Assembly: GCA_965246905.1 (NCBI GenBank)
Contig: CBDFFZ010000031.1
Span: 1 to 64,000 of the forward strand
DNA: 64,000 bases
Direction: 5' to 3'
From: UBA1952 sp965246905
GTDB lineage: Bacteria; Bacteroidota; Bacteroidia; Chitinophagales; Chitinophagaceae
The notes beneath the pieces were generated by a model that searched no databases, was not told the origin of the DNA, and saw nothing but the letters and a program-made list of their open reading frames with translations. Of the stretch, positions 55,598 to 62,434 are shown piece by piece (position 1 is the first letter of the stretch; every line of letters begins with the position of its first letter). The position numbers and the translations under genes were made by a program.

Positions 55598-56422
55598 ATG
55601 CAACACTTAGTTTTCAACACTGGAACCGGCCAAGCCCGGGCCGAAATCCAAAACAACGTTATGAAGCTGCTTATCTCGGCTGACTATACCGTCCCTACCG
55701 CCTACCTTGCTCCAGTTTACCCGGGCCTGCTCGGTTCTACCTTACCCAAGATTCAGACCTTCCGCAATCTGATTAACGGCAAAATCACTGTAACCCGCTA
55801 CTCACAGAACGGCTCGAAGCAACTTATAACAAATATGTCGCTTACAGACCTTGCCGAAATCTGCGCCAACAATGAAGGCTTCATCTTCATTAAAGCATTA
55901 AGCGTTGACGGTACAAATACCAACCTGCGCGTTGCATTCAGTATTGAGCTTTCAAACGTTGGTGCTATCCATTCTGACAAGCAAGATTTCTTGGTTGTCG
56001 AATTGCAGCAATTTACCACTTGGGCCGGTGCTGATACCGTTCAACGTAGTGCGCAAATTACGCTTTCCTCTCTCGGCAGCTATGTACGCACTCAGGAACA
56101 CGTAAAGTATGAGCCGCTCTCCATCAATGCGAATGCTATCATGAGCTTTGACGTGCAAGATGCTTACGCCCTTGCCGTTCCTGATGCACTGGATAAGCTT
56201 TTTCTTCACTCTGTATCCGGCGAAATTCTGGAAATCAATACTAACGAATTGGAAACGCTTGCTTGTGATTTGAGCGATACCGTTTACAACTGTGACGGTA
56301 TTACCCTACCCTACTACAAATGGCGTGTATTGCCTATTCAGCTTGCATCTAAGCTGCAAATTCAGTGTAACAGTCAATGTGTCTGCTACATGATGTCTAA
56401 CCGCGATTACACAAAGAATTAA
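55598..56422 (+). CDS. candidate major capsid protein
   Basis: A 274-aa protein without signal peptide or membrane helix, beta-strand and Thr/Ser/Asn-rich from start to end, with few charges (QHLVFNTGTGQARAEIQ, LLGSTLPKIQTFRNLING, LRVAFSIELSNVGAIHSD, FLVVELQQFTTWAGADTV). It is the only product of capsid size besides Rep, preceded by its own leader and followed by a strong hairpin, as expected for a gene expressed at high level. Size is close to the double jelly-roll capsid protein of PM2 (269 aa). Capsid identity is inference from size, fold composition and place. Confidence 0.6.
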   Translation: MQHLVFNTGTGQARAEIQNNVMKLLISADYTVPTAYLAPVYPGLLGSTLPKIQTFRNLINGKITVTRYSQNGSKQLITNMSLTDLAEICANNEGFIFIKALSVDGTNTNLRVAFSIELSNVGAIHSDKQDFLVVELQQFTTWAGADTVQRSAQITLSSLGSYVRTQEHVKYEPLSINANAIMSFDVQDAYALAVPDALDKLFLHSVSGEILEINTNELETLACDLSDTVYNCDGITLPYYKWRVLPIQLASKLQIQCNSQCVCYMMSNRDYTKN

Positions 56423-56464
56423 GCCGCTCATTCTGAGCGATTCCCAGTCCCTCCCTATCTCTCC

Positions 56465-56492
56465 AGCACCCGGCCCGCTTAAGCCGGGTGCT
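56465..56492 (+). terminator. strong hairpin after the capsid gene
   Basis: AGCACCCGGC pairs perfectly with GCCGGGTGCT over an 8-base loop. No T run follows (aattaaaaac), so it may be a partial terminator, an mRNA stabiliser that boosts capsid expression, or a fold of the single-stranded genome used in packaging or origin function. Confidence 0.65.
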
Positions 56493-56510
56493 AATTAAAA
56501 ACCTCTCACA

Positions 56511-56711
56511 ATGTCCTTTTTCTCTGCATTAAAGTCTCACGCCGCCAAAACCGGCTTAACACGTACCCGGCACGGCATTAAGTTTGGCGGTGTCCTTAAA
56601 AACCTGCTCATGCCACATAAAATGCTTGGCAATCTTATGCCACATAAGCATCTCATGCATGCGGCAATGGACAAATTCCATGCACCGGGCTTCCTAAAAG
56701 ATATGTTGTAA
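56511..56711 (+). CDS. small basic phage structural protein
   Basis: A 66-aa protein rich in Lys, His, Met and Gly with the near-repeat LMPHKMLGN / LMPHKHLMHA. A positively charged, membrane-less peptide of this kind could bind the genome inside a capsid. It shares the leader aaaacctctcaca with the capsid gene and overlaps the next gene by one base (TAATG). No family recognised. Confidence 0.6.
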   Translation: MSFFSALKSHAAKTGLTRTRHGIKFGGVLKNLLMPHKMLGNLMPHKHLMHAAMDKFHAPGFLKDML

Positions 56712-57088
56712 TGCTTGGCTTCCTAAAAAAAGATTCATGGGCTAAAATGTCCCTGAAACGCAAGCCCGGCGGTACTATGATGGGAAACCTTTTACGTAAT
56801 GTAGTTCACAAACAAACTCAAGGCGCTTTCGGTAATGGTGCCATGCTCCAGCATACAGACGAAAGCAACGAAGATTTCAATAACCGTATGATTAAATCCA
56901 TTGGCGCAGGCCTTTCCTCTGCAAGTGATACCGCTGGCCCCGGTGATACTCACGAAACAGAAAGCAAGGGGGTACACGCATTCACTGCCGGTGTAATCTC
57001 TGCCAAAGTAAAGCATTACGCGATCTACGCCATCCCTGCTATTATTATCGCTGGAATCATCTACTTCTTCACTCGCAAAAAGCGTTAA
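56711..57088 (+). CDS. phage membrane protein with C-terminal anchor
   Basis: A 125-aa protein with a basic N-terminus (KKDSWAKMSLKRKPGG), a polar Gly/Ser/Asp middle and a C-terminal transmembrane helix (about 105-121: YAIYAIPAIIIAGIIYFF) closed by RKKR. Such C-anchored proteins occur in the internal membrane of lipid-containing phages. Coupled to the previous gene by TAATG. No family recognised. Confidence 0.65.
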   Translation: MLGFLKKDSWAKMSLKRKPGGTMMGNLLRNVVHKQTQGAFGNGAMLQHTDESNEDFNNRMIKSIGAGLSSASDTAGPGDTHETESKGVHAFTAGVISAKVKHYAIYAIPAIIIAGIIYFFTRKKR

Positions 57089-57089
57089 A

Positions 57090-57542
57090 ATGTACAACAA
57101 CAACAACAATAATTACCGCTCAAACGGTGGCGGTGGCGGTGGCTACCAACAAAATAACTATGGCCGTTCCAACTACAACAACGGCGGTAATTACTACAAC
57201 AACGGCGGCGGTGGTCAACGTCAAGTTAAAAAACATTCCGGCTCAAAAACCGGCTATTCACACGGCCAGCAAGACCACCCGTATGTAACAGGCTGGAACT
57301 ATAGCAGGCGTAACGGCATGACTAAAATCATTTGCGGCCCTTACAAAAACACAAAAAAAGTTACCTCTAAAACGGGTAAGGTATGGGAAAACTGGTGTGC
57401 TAAAATACAAGTCGGCAACCAGCAGCCCTACCTCTGCTCTTGTATGTTTGATGTTCAAAACAGGAAGGTCGTTATCCACCAGCTCGGGTGGGTGCTTAAC
57501 CCTGCTAAGAACTATTGCGGAACCTTCACAAAACGTAACTAA
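57090..57542 (+). CDS. Asn/Gly-rich protein with conserved C-terminal domain, possible ssDNA-binding protein
   Basis: A 150-aa protein. Residues 1-45 are low-complexity Asn, Gly and Tyr (MYNNNNNNYRSNGGGGGG and further). Residues about 60-150 are a compact domain with five Cys and many aromatic and basic residues (KIICGPYKNTKKVTSK, NWCAKIQVGNQQPYLCS). The layout of a Gly/Asn-rich tail joined to a small beta domain recalls ssDNA-binding proteins, which a ssDNA phage needs, but here the tail is N-terminal. Function is inference. Confidence 0.6.
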   Translation: MYNNNNNNYRSNGGGGGGYQQNNYGRSNYNNGGNYYNNGGGGQRQVKKHSGSKTGYSHGQQDHPYVTGWNYSRRNGMTKIICGPYKNTKKVTSKTGKVWENWCAKIQVGNQQPYLCSCMFDVQNRKVVIHQLGWVLNPAKNYCGTFTKRN

Positions 57543-57679
57543 TGCGCCTCTATTCAATCTACGTAAAAGGCAATTACTACATATGCGATGTAGTGGCAAA
57601 AGATGAACGAAACGCCCGTGAGATTGCCCGTAAGCAATTCCCGGCATGGAAAGTAGGATTTATCGCCCGCAAAGCATAG
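57542..57679 (+). CDS. 45-aa phage protein
   Basis: ATG 57542 overlaps the previous stop (TAATG) and the frame ends at TAG 57679. The product starts MRLYSIYVKGNYYICDVV and continues AKDERNAREIARKQFPAWKV: two strands then a helix ending in FPxW. The same plan recurs in the 46-aa protein at 60227, so the two may be distant paralogues. Probably a real gene because of the exact coupling. No known family. Confidence 0.6.
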   Translation: MRLYSIYVKGNYYICDVVAKDERNAREIARKQFPAWKVGFIARKA

Positions 57680-57739
57680 TAAACCCGGTGCATGCCCCGT
57701 AAGGCAGAGCCGGTATTTTAACCTTTAAAATCCATCAAG

Positions 57740-57985
57740 ATGGGATATCCTAACAAAACAATTGAATCAGCTAAAACTGCAATCAATGTCATTAAGAACC
57801 TACGAAAGTACGCTGGCTATGCACAGGCTGCTATTAATACCATTAGCTATGGTTATGAGCAATTCGAGGCAGCACGTACAGCAACAAATGCACCCGCACC
57901 CGCCTTGCAGAATACACCCGACAATGAAGCTTCAATCCCGCTGCAAGGGGAAACGGTAATCCCAAACGAAAACCCCGACCTATAA
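57740..57985 (+). CDS. small helical phage protein
   Basis: An 81-aa protein: an amphipathic helical first half (TIESAKTAINVIKNLRKYAGYAQ) and an Ala/Pro/Glu-rich tail (APAPALQNTPDNEASIPLQG). It starts 60 bases after the previous gene and ends in TAATG with the next. Possibly a minor virion component. No family recognised. Confidence 0.55.
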   Translation: MGYPNKTIESAKTAINVIKNLRKYAGYAQAAINTISYGYEQFEAARTATNAPAPALQNTPDNEASIPLQGETVIPNENPDL

Positions 57986-58191
57986 TGTACTACAATGGAA
58001 CATTACACACTCTTACGGCTATTGGCGCTGGCGTATCGTTTACACCTCTCATGTTGGATGCCGCAATGGGCGCGCAACCCTCTACGTTAGTTACCTGCCT
58101 GGGATTTGGCACTGTCCTCTTTCAATTCCTCAACCATATCATTTTCAACCGTAAACTAAAAAAGCAAGCTCAACAAAATGGCTTATCCTAA
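57985..58191 (+). CDS. two-helix membrane protein, holin candidate
   Basis: A 68-aa protein with two hydrophobic segments (about 8-28 LTAIGAGVSFTPLMLDAAMG and 33-52 TLVTCLGFGTVLFQFLNHII) and a basic tail (NRKLKKQAQQNG), the shape of a small holin. It precedes the glucosaminidase gene by one small gene. It could equally be a virion membrane protein. Confidence 0.6.
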   Translation: MYYNGTLHTLTAIGAGVSFTPLMLDAAMGAQPSTLVTCLGFGTVLFQFLNHIIFNRKLKKQAQQNGLS

Positions 58192-58294
58192 CAAAAAGAA
58201 AAAGTGGCTTAAATGGGCCGCTATCGCTATCGCTGCTATCATTAGCCTGCGCTACATTATGGCACATATGAAACCTGCCGAAAAGCACGATTAA
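58178..58294 (+). CDS. 38-aa single-helix membrane protein
   Basis: ATG 58178 lies inside the end of the previous gene (14-base overlap) and the stop overlaps the next start as TAATG. The product MAYPNKKKKWLKWAAIAIAA, followed by IISLRYIMAHMKPAEKHD, has a basic N-terminus and one transmembrane helix. It sits within the lysis gene group. The opening resembles MGYPNK of the protein at 57740. No family recognised. Confidence 0.6.
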   Translation: MAYPNKKKKWLKWAAIAIAAIISLRYIMAHMKPAEKHD

Positions 58295-58836
58295 TGACTA
58301 AGCAAGCATTCTACGATAAGTATTATCCGTATGCTGCTGCTGCCACTAAAGGGACTGGAATATTCCCTTTGGTGGCACTTTCGCAAGCCGCCTTAGAATC
58401 CGCTTGGGGTACATCTAAATCAGCAACTCAGGGCAATAACTTTCACGGCATTAAAGCCTTTCGTGGTGAACCTTCTTTTACTATGCCTACTAAGGAAAGA
58501 GTCAACGGTGAGACGATAACCGTTATGGGTAAATTCATAAAATACTCGTCTCCGCTGGCATCATTTCAAGGTCACGTAAAGTTCCTTCAGGAAAATAAAA
58601 GATACACTATACACGGTGTATTTACAGCTAAAACTGAGGCGAACCAAGCCCGGGCAATAGCCCAAGCTGGCTATGCATCCGATGAGAACTATGCAACGCA
58701 CGTTGTTGCTCTTATTAATGAATTCCGTGGCTTTGGCCCTGCACCTGTTACCATGCTCTCAATCCCTGTCCTCGGGCCTGTAATTATTGCACTTTCAACC
58801 TTCTTCAAATATGGCCTACCGCACTTCCACTTTTAA
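58294..58836 (+). CDS. glucosaminidase-type peptidoglycan hydrolase with hydrophobic tail
   Basis: A 180-aa enzyme of the GH73/FlgJ-like glucosaminidase family. SQAALESAWGTSKSATQGNNFHGIKA (about 28-52) contains the catalytic Glu of ALESAWG; FQGHVKFLQENKRY and AQAGYASDENYATHV are conserved family segments. After the domain (about residue 150) a hydrophobic stretch TMLSIPVLGPVIIALSTFF follows, so it may be membrane-held, as for a virion-borne lysin that opens the cell wall at entry or exit. Overlaps both neighbours. Confidence 0.85.
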   Translation: MTKQAFYDKYYPYAAAATKGTGIFPLVALSQAALESAWGTSKSATQGNNFHGIKAFRGEPSFTMPTKERVNGETITVMGKFIKYSSPLASFQGHVKFLQENKRYTIHGVFTAKTEANQARAIAQAGYASDENYATHVVALINEFRGFGPAPVTMLSIPVLGPVIIALSTFFKYGLPHFHF

Positions 58837-59257
58837 TTTTAAAACGGCCTTACCCTTTATTGGCGCTGGCATTGCGCTGATTGTTCTCATGCCTCTCCTT
58901 AAGACCGTACACCTTGCAGCATCGGGTGTATCAGATGGTTTGAATAAAGCAGTAACTGGAACGTCTAACGCTGCCCTACTCAGGAAATACAATACTGACC
59001 AACTGCACTTAGATAGCTGTACAAATTGGGCTGACAACATATATAGTTCCTTTCATAGCGGTGCGTTTGAAGATGAGGAAAAAGCCGCCATCTATGTAAA
59101 TAAATGCCTTACACCCTTCCAAGTAAACCTTCTCTGCCGAATATATCATGATAAATACGGGCTCAGCCTTCGTGCTGATTTTGAACAATACGTTAACTGG
59201 TATGACGGCGGCATGTTTACTAATATTAAATCACTCGTAAAAACCAACTGGTTCTAA
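58811..59257 (+). CDS. phage membrane protein with N-terminal helix
   Basis: A 148-aa protein from ATG 58811 (a TTG at 58787 is also open). It overlaps the lysin gene by 26 bases. A transmembrane helix lies at about 13-32 (ALPFIGAGIALIVLMPLLK), followed by a soluble helical domain with DSCTNWADNIYSSFHSGAFEDEEKA and LTPFQVNLLCRIYHDKYG. The Cys pair could form a disulfide outside. Possibly a virion membrane protein. No family recognised. Confidence 0.65.
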   Translation: MAYRTSTFNFKTALPFIGAGIALIVLMPLLKTVHLAASGVSDGLNKAVTGTSNAALLRKYNTDQLHLDSCTNWADNIYSSFHSGAFEDEEKAAIYVNKCLTPFQVNLLCRIYHDKYGLSLRADFEQYVNWYDGGMFTNIKSLVKTNWF

Positions 59258-59259
59258 AA

Positions 59260-59640
59260 ATGAAACATAAATTAACCCGCGTTCAGCTTCCTCTGGAACC
59301 CGAATTTCGCTTAATCACAATAGAAGACGGCACCAACCTTGCCGTGCCTGTGTACCCCTTTACTGTAAATCGTCCGTTCCTGCCTTACACTGTCTGTATG
59401 AGGTATTCAAAAACGGCCTGCTCAATCGTTTATCCCTGTGCAAATTACCCGCTCTTAACCTCCTTTGGCGAATTGGTTTCTCCTACTGAGTGGATGGATG
59501 GATATATGGGTACTGAACCGATGCATTGCGATATGGATGACCTCTTTCTCCCTGCGGGTAATTATATGTACAGTTTCGGCGGTGCTTTCATTCCACCGCA
59601 GGTATTTATTAACCATTTAATTATAGTCCAAAAACATTAA
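59260..59640 (+). CDS. beta-rich phage protein, minor capsid or spike candidate
   Basis: A 126-aa protein with no signal or membrane helix, rich in Pro, aromatic residues and beta strands (LPLEPEFRLITIEDGTNLAVPVYPF, FLPAGNYMYSFGGAFIPPQVFINHLII), ending with a hydrophobic strand. The style recalls a jelly-roll or penton-type capsid component. It begins 2 bases after the previous gene. No family recognised. Confidence 0.55.
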   Translation: MKHKLTRVQLPLEPEFRLITIEDGTNLAVPVYPFTVNRPFLPYTVCMRYSKTACSIVYPCANYPLLTSFGELVSPTEWMDGYMGTEPMHCDMDDLFLPAGNYMYSFGGAFIPPQVFINHLIIVQKH

Positions 59641-59641
59641 C

Positions 59642-59965
59642 ATGCCTCTACCGCTACTTGCTCTTATCGGGCCTGCTCTTAAGATGGGCAAAAAGCTTTT
59701 AGGAAAAATCAAAGCAAACAAGCTGCTCAAGCAAGGAAAAAAGCCTGCCGCTGATATCCCCGAAGGCGTTGAAGATACTGAACTGGCCCGTGCCGCTCAT
59801 AGTACTAAAAACGCTGCTGCTGCTGCCGGTGATATGTACGGTGGTCAAATGGATAATGTTACCGTCTCTGCATCTCGTCCGTCCCAACCCCTACCCCCTT
59901 GGGCCTTGCCTGCTGGCCTCGGCTTCGGTGCCTTAATTCTCCTCGTTGCTGTTCTAAAAAAATAG
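59642..59965 (+). CDS. phage membrane protein with C-terminal helix
   Basis: A 107-aa protein: an amphipathic basic start (MPLPLLALIGPALKMGKKLLGKIK), a polar Ala/Ser middle and a C-terminal transmembrane helix at about 86-105 (PPWALPAGLGFGALILLVAV) closed by LKK. Layout is like the protein at 56711. It is probably another virion-membrane protein. Starts one base after the previous stop. Confidence 0.65.
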   Translation: MPLPLLALIGPALKMGKKLLGKIKANKLLKQGKKPAADIPEGVEDTELARAAHSTKNAAAAAGDMYGGQMDNVTVSASRPSQPLPPWALPAGLGFGALILLVAVLKK

Positions 59966-59966
59966 C

Positions 59967-60188
59967 ATGGAATTTAAGAATGACTGCGATTATAGTGTAA
60001 CGGTTTTCTCCCAAAATGGCTTCCTCGTTAAGGTTCAATACGTGCATGATTTGCATGCCCTTTGCCGCTGGTTGGATGAATCGCGTAAATATAATTCATG
60101 GTCTGCCATAAATGTTTATGCCCGGCGTTCCCGGCGCTTTATCAGCCAATTTAAAAAGGGATATCCGCTCCCGGCCAAGCCCCGTTAA
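59967..60188 (+). CDS. small basic phage protein
   Basis: A 73-aa protein, beta strands first (FKNDCDYSVTVFSQNGFLVKVQYVHD) then a helix and an Arg/Lys-rich end (YARRSRRFISQFKKGYPL). Starts one base after the previous stop. Possibly nucleic-acid binding. No family recognised. Confidence 0.55.
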   Translation: MEFKNDCDYSVTVFSQNGFLVKVQYVHDLHALCRWLDESRKYNSWSAINVYARRSRRFISQFKKGYPLPAKPR

Positions 60189-60226
60189 CCACTCACTATG
60201 AAACATCTTTTAAAAATATCCAAACC

Positions 60227-60367
60227 ATGAAAACCTACAATTTTTACAACACCCTTACGCAATTCACTATTACCACGATAGACGCAAAAAGTTTAACGGC
60301 TGCTAAGAAGCAATTCGCTGTTGCCTTTCCTGATTATACAGATTGGGATGTCTGTTGCTGGTCTTAA
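60227..60367 (+). CDS. 46-aa phage protein, possible paralogue of the one at 57542
   Basis: ATG 60227 to TAA 60365 encodes MKTYNFYNTLTQFTITTIDA plus KSLTAAKKQFAVAFPDYTDW and a short end. Two strands and a helix ending in FPxxxxW parallel the 45-aa protein at 57542. A 10-codon frame (60198-60230) overlaps its start as ATGA and might be a leader peptide. No known family. Confidence 0.55.
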   Translation: MKTYNFYNTLTQFTITTIDAKSLTAAKKQFAVAFPDYTDWDVCCWS

Positions 60368-60370
60368 ATG

Positions 60371-60438
60371 ACAATCCCCGGCCGCGAAGTGTCAAGCGTA
60401 TGTTAACAATCCTCACTTATTAGCAATTGGGGATTGTT
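60371..60438 (+). terminator. hairpin with two alternative left arms
   Basis: GGGGATTGT (60429-60437) can pair with ACAATCCCC at 60371-60379, or GGATTGTT (60431-60438) with AACAATCC at 60405-60412; TTT follows. Probable terminator of the late phage genes; the two left arms compete. Confidence 0.5.
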
Positions 60439-60483
60439 TGCTATTGTGTAATTGAAAAACGTTTATTACTATTGCCGTACAGT

Positions 60484-60855
60484 ATGAGAAAAATACTAAT
60501 TGTGCTCCTCCTATCTGCGCCATTCTTTGTAATGGCAAGCGATCTTATACCGTACGGTTATTACTATCTCCCTGATAATAACCTCTTGCATCTTCACTAT
60601 GCTAAGGCATATATCTATCTAAGCGAAGATCATAATTTTGAATTGACCTCTAAGGAAAATGGCCGTATTGGCTATGTTTCGGGTAAGTGGAAGATAATTA
60701 AGCCTAACGTAATACGTTATACTTACGATAGCCCACACCCCCCTTATAATAAGCAAGTCCGTGCTTATCGCTACTTCTACGCAGGTAGTTTAATGATGGT
60801 TGAATGGAACGGTAAGCAGCTGCGATATGACGGCTTTACCTGTCCAAAACTCTAA
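60484..60855 (+). CDS. secreted cargo protein at prophage right end
   Basis: From ATG 60484 a 123-aa protein with a clear signal peptide (MRKILIVLLLSAPFFVMA, cleavage after about residue 18) and a mature beta-rich part with many Tyr (LIPYGYYYLPDNNLLHLHY, VSGKWKIIKPNVIRYTYDS). The WKIIKP..IRYTY pattern suggests a small lipocalin- or stress-type beta fold. It lies after a terminator-like hairpin and next to attR, the usual place for prophage cargo. Superinfection exclusion or envelope change is a guess. Confidence 0.6.
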   Translation: MRKILIVLLLSAPFFVMASDLIPYGYYYLPDNNLLHLHYAKAYIYLSEDHNFELTSKENGRIGYVSGKWKIIKPNVIRYTYDSPHPPYNKQVRAYRYFYAGSLMMVEWNGKQLRYDGFTCPKL

Positions 60856-60874
60856 TGGATATTCCTACCGATGT

Positions 60875-60914
60875 TATAATTTACAGCTTAACCATACTGT
60901 AAATTATAGAACAA
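60875..60914. other. right attachment site (attR) within a hairpin
   Basis: The site has the XerD-side arm CTTAACCATAC (60887-60897, diverged), centre TGTAAA (60898-60903) and XerC arm TTATAGAACAA (60904-60914). ATAATTTACAG (60876-60886) is the exact inverse of CTGTAAATTAT (60897-60907) with a 10-base loop, extendable by one further pair and a wobble. The chimeric site and the hairpin mark the right end of the prophage. Confidence 0.8.
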
Positions 60915-60990
60915 AATTGTTAGCTTGTTATTTTCATTGATATTGATTTTACTTGTATTATATTGTTTATTGAAACTTCAGGCAGTATTT

Positions 60991-60998
60991 TACTTTTG
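60991..60998 (+). promoter_or_regulatory. promoter box TACTTTTG of the Tet-type exporter
   Basis: TACTTTTG fits TAnnTTTG, with TTGAAAC 19 bases upstream as -33 element, a full Bacteroidota promoter just outside attR. The leader to ATG 61137 is about 130 bases. Confidence 0.6.
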
Positions 60999-61136
60999 TA
61001 GAATCCACAACATGTAAACTACTACAGTACGCGGTTCAATATTCAAACTGAGGCACTGCTAGGCGCTATGCTTTCTGCTAATCAGAAGGAAATATTATTT
61101 TTGTCCGCTTCAAGACGCTCCTATCTGTTTCAAAAT

Positions 61137-62387
61137 ATGGCCATTAAATCAACTAACGCACTGATATTCATTTTTATTACTGTTTTGATAGATGTAATTG
61201 GCCTCGGTGTAATTATCCCAGTCATTCCAAGCCTTATTTCACGACTAAGTGGTGAAGATCTGAGTCACGCAGCAAGATATAGCGCTGTATTACTCCCTAC
61301 CTATGCGCTGATGCAATTTGTCTGCTCACCAATTGTAGGTGGTCTGAGCGATAGGTTTGGCCGCAGGCCCGTGCTATTGGTTTCACTGCTTGGTTTTGGG
61401 CTGGATTATATATTCCAGGCGTTTGCGCCAACAATCGGCTGGCTGTTCCTGGGGCGTGCTCTTGCTGGCATCACTGGTGCAAACTTTACAACGGCATCCG
61501 CTTATATCGTTGATATAAGCCCGGAGAAAAAACGCGCGCAAAATTTTGGCTTGCTTTATTCTGCTTTTGGCCTCGGCTTTATCATTGGTCCGCTGCTTGG
61601 TAGCGTATCGGTGAACTGGGGATTGCGCGCGCCGTTCCTGGTAGCAGGAGGTTTATCGCTGATAAATTTTCTATTTGGGCTATTTATTCTTCCGGAATCC
61701 CTTAAAAAAGAAAACCAGCGCGCTTTTAGCTGGAAACGCGCGAATCCTTTCGGGTCGCTGATGCATCTACGCAAATATCCTTTAGTATCCGGTTTAGTAA
61801 TCTCTATCATACTTATTAACCTCGCTTCACATGCAGTACAGAGCAACTGGGGCTTTTACACGATGTTTAAATTTCACTGGAATGAAAAGATGGTCGGTTA
61901 TTCTTTAGTCGTGGTTGGTGTACTGACAGTTGCGGTGCAGGCAGGCCTTATCCGTATAATAACTCCGAAACTGGGTATCAAGCGTTCGGTATATGTAGGC
62001 TTTGCAGCATATGGTATTGGTATGCTGCTATTTGCAATGGCCGGTGAGGGCTGGATGATGCTGGTGATACTGGCAGTTTATTGCTTCGGTGGTATTGGTA
62101 TGCCAGCACTGCAAGGTGTAATTTCTGGTCAGGTACCTGCAAATGCCCAAGGCGAGCTGCAAGGTGCGCTTACCAGCCTTGTTAGCCTTACTTCAATCTT
62201 CGGGCCCCTGATTATGAACAATTTATTTTACTATTTTTCGCGGGAAGATGCTCCGGTATATCTACCTGGCGCACCTTTTATTGCGGGCGCAATCATGATG
62301 ACTGCTGCACTGCTATCTTCTATATATTATTTAAAAAAACGCCTGCCACAAGATCCTGGCGGGACAGAAAATATGCAGGTAGAATGA
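61137..62387 (+). CDS. TetA-like MFS exporter
   Basis: A 416-aa 12-helix exporter from ATG 61137 (MAIKSTNALIFIFITVLIDVIGLGVIIPVIPSL), the characteristic opening of the TCR/Tet family. Motif A is GGLSDRFGRRPVLL; AFGLGFIIGPLLGS is motif C; GPLIMNNLFYYF is late in the protein. Drug range is unknown; many chromosomal homologues do not confer tetracycline resistance. A frame extension to 61068 lacks family sequence. It is the first chromosomal gene right of the prophage. Confidence 0.87.
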   Translation: MAIKSTNALIFIFITVLIDVIGLGVIIPVIPSLISRLSGEDLSHAARYSAVLLPTYALMQFVCSPIVGGLSDRFGRRPVLLVSLLGFGLDYIFQAFAPTIGWLFLGRALAGITGANFTTASAYIVDISPEKKRAQNFGLLYSAFGLGFIIGPLLGSVSVNWGLRAPFLVAGGLSLINFLFGLFILPESLKKENQRAFSWKRANPFGSLMHLRKYPLVSGLVISIILINLASHAVQSNWGFYTMFKFHWNEKMVGYSLVVVGVLTVAVQAGLIRIITPKLGIKRSVYVGFAAYGIGMLLFAMAGEGWMMLVILAVYCFGGIGMPALQGVISGQVPANAQGELQGALTSLVSLTSIFGPLIMNNLFYYFSREDAPVYLPGAPFIAGAIMMTAALLSSIYYLKKRLPQDPGGTENMQVE

Positions 62388-62434
62388 TTGCAACTCGCTA
62401 ATCTATTATTAGAATAGTTCGTTTTTAATATCTT

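Larger units (their letters stand above)
53166..60914 (+). mobile_element. XerCD/dif-integrated small ssDNA-type prophage
   Basis: Two dif-like sites 7.7 kb apart bound a compact, one-directional set of about 18 small genes that often overlap by TAATG or ATGA. It holds a rolling-circle Rep of the Rep_trans type, a HTH protein, a candidate capsid protein (274 aa), at least five small membrane proteins, a glucosaminidase with hydrophobic tail and a secreted protein. It lacks integrase, terminase, portal, tail and Zot genes. This excludes tailed and filamentous phages and fits best a circular ssDNA, lipid-containing icosahedral phage like FLiP (about 9.2 kb). Capsid and FLiP assignments are inference. 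Confidence 0.8.

Noticed and set aside
53166..60914. Filamentous (inovirus) prophage
   Set aside because: XerCD/dif use and a Rep_trans initiator fit, but there is no Zot-like ATPase, no signal-peptide major coat protein and no pIII-like adsorption protein, while a lysin is present.
53166..60914. Microviridae-type prophage
   Set aside because: No VP1-like capsid protein of about 500 aa or pilot protein is seen; the many small membrane proteins do not fit.
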